The notes beneath the pieces were generated by a model that was not told the DNA's origin, made no database searches, and saw only the letters and a list, made by a program, of their open reading frames with translations. Shown piece after piece: positions 63,606-64,000 of a DNA stretch of 64,000 nucleotides. Each line of letters begins with the position of its first letter. The stretch's first letter is position 1. Where the stretch lies: NCBI RefSeq assembly GCF_030144325.1, contig NZ_CP126307.1, forward strand, positions 744,001-808,000. Direction: 5' to 3'. The translations under genes were made by a program, and so were the position numbers. Source of the DNA: Bosea vestrisii. GTDB lineage: Bacteria; Pseudomonadota; Alphaproteobacteria; Rhizobiales; Beijerinckiaceae.

Positions 63606-64000
63606 ATGACCCTATGCGCCCTCACCCGACGCGCTCTCCTCGCTACCGGGCTGGTCCTGGCCGCCGGCCTCGCCAGCCCGGCGCGCGCCGCCGACAAGCT
63701 GACCGTGATGCTCGAATGGTTCGTCAATCCGGACCATGCGCCCCTGGTCGTCGCGCAGCAGCTCGGCCTGTTCAAAGAGGCCGGGCTCGAGGTCACGATG
63801 GTGCCGCCCTCCGACCCGTCCGCCGTGCCGCGCCTCGTCGCCGCCGGCCAGGCCGATATCGGCATCCACTACCAGCCCAATCTCTATCTCGACCACGCCG
63901 CCGGCATCCCGATCGTCCGCTTCGGCACGCTGGTCGAGACCCCGCTCAACAGCGTCATCGTCAAGGCCGACGGGCCGATCAAGAGCCTCGCCGACCTCAA
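63606..64000 (+). CDS. thiY: ThiY-like substrate-binding protein (3' end outside window)
   Basis: Periplasmic binding protein of the NMT1/THI5 family that would deliver a pyrimidine precursor to the ThiX permease. The first ~131 codons are seen: a signal peptide ending SPARAAD, then LTVMLEWFVNPDHAPLVVAQ, the NMT1/THI5 motif, and IGIHYQPNLYLDHAAGIPIV. The start is the ATG 63606, 43 nt after the permease stop. The rest lies beyond position 64000. Confidence 0.9.
   Translation, partial: MTLCALTRRALLATGLVLAAGLASPARAADKLTVMLEWFVNPDHAPLVVAQQLGLFKEAGLEVTMVPPSDPSAVPRLVAAGQADIGIHYQPNLYLDHAAGIPIVRFGTLVETPLNSVIVKADGPIKSLADL

Overview
The window looks like chromosomal DNA of a GC-rich alphaproteobacterium in Hyphomicrobiales. 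A Bosea-like organism is my guess; the genus is inference, not shown. Reasons: the pcm-tolC-popZ-valS order, a popZ-type polar organiser, alphaproteobacterial ribosomal proteins, GC-rich synonymous positions, and the type of palindromic intergenic repeats.

Positions 1-31,200 are almost entirely minus strand and hold the transcription/translation core. In transcription order this is tuf copy 2, tRNA-Trp, secE-nusG, rplK-rplA, rplJ-rplL-rpoB-rpoC, rpsL-rpsG-fusA-tuf copy 1, and rpsJ-rplC-rplD-rplW-rplB-rpsS-rplV-rpsC (cut by the window edge). This normally compact order is interrupted at three places. A LuxR-type regulator lies between rpoC and rpsL. An RHH protein, a DJ-1/PfpI protein, a cytochrome b561 and a chemoreceptor lie between nusG and rplK. 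A methyltransferase and a GntR / PEP-mutase-like / amino-acid-type binding-protein cluster lie between secE and tuf copy 2.

Positions 31,200-45,200 are mixed accessory and housekeeping genes on both strands: SelW-like protein, cysE, alpha/beta hydrolase, acyltransferase-like membrane protein, FAD monooxygenase, chromate module chrB-chrA, a 2H phosphoesterase, a CNNM/CBS protein, methyltransferases and an EF-hand/SH3 pair. Four copies of a ~118-bp palindromic repeat lie here. Positions 45,200-56,600 hold valS, dps, popZ, tolC, pcm, an OmpA-family protein, a second PAS/LuxR regulator, tRNA-Cys, tRNA-Asn and a VanZ-like gene. Positions 56,600-64,000 hold a second chemoreceptor, an AraC regulator, a duplicated-domain secreted protein, and a thiamin-precursor salvage locus (tenA, TPP riboswitch, thiX-like permease, thiY-like binding protein cut by the window edge).

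Five genes (rplV, fusA, rpoB, a 2H phosphoesterase, an AraC regulator) are each broken by one apparent single-base indel. Three are essential, so consensus errors are the likely cause, and the indels should be checked before any pseudogene call. I found no CRISPR array, intact insertion sequence or prophage. The most notable regulatory items are a candidate structured RNA before chrB, the TPP riboswitch, a shared GntR operator, and a ~400-nt rplJ leader.
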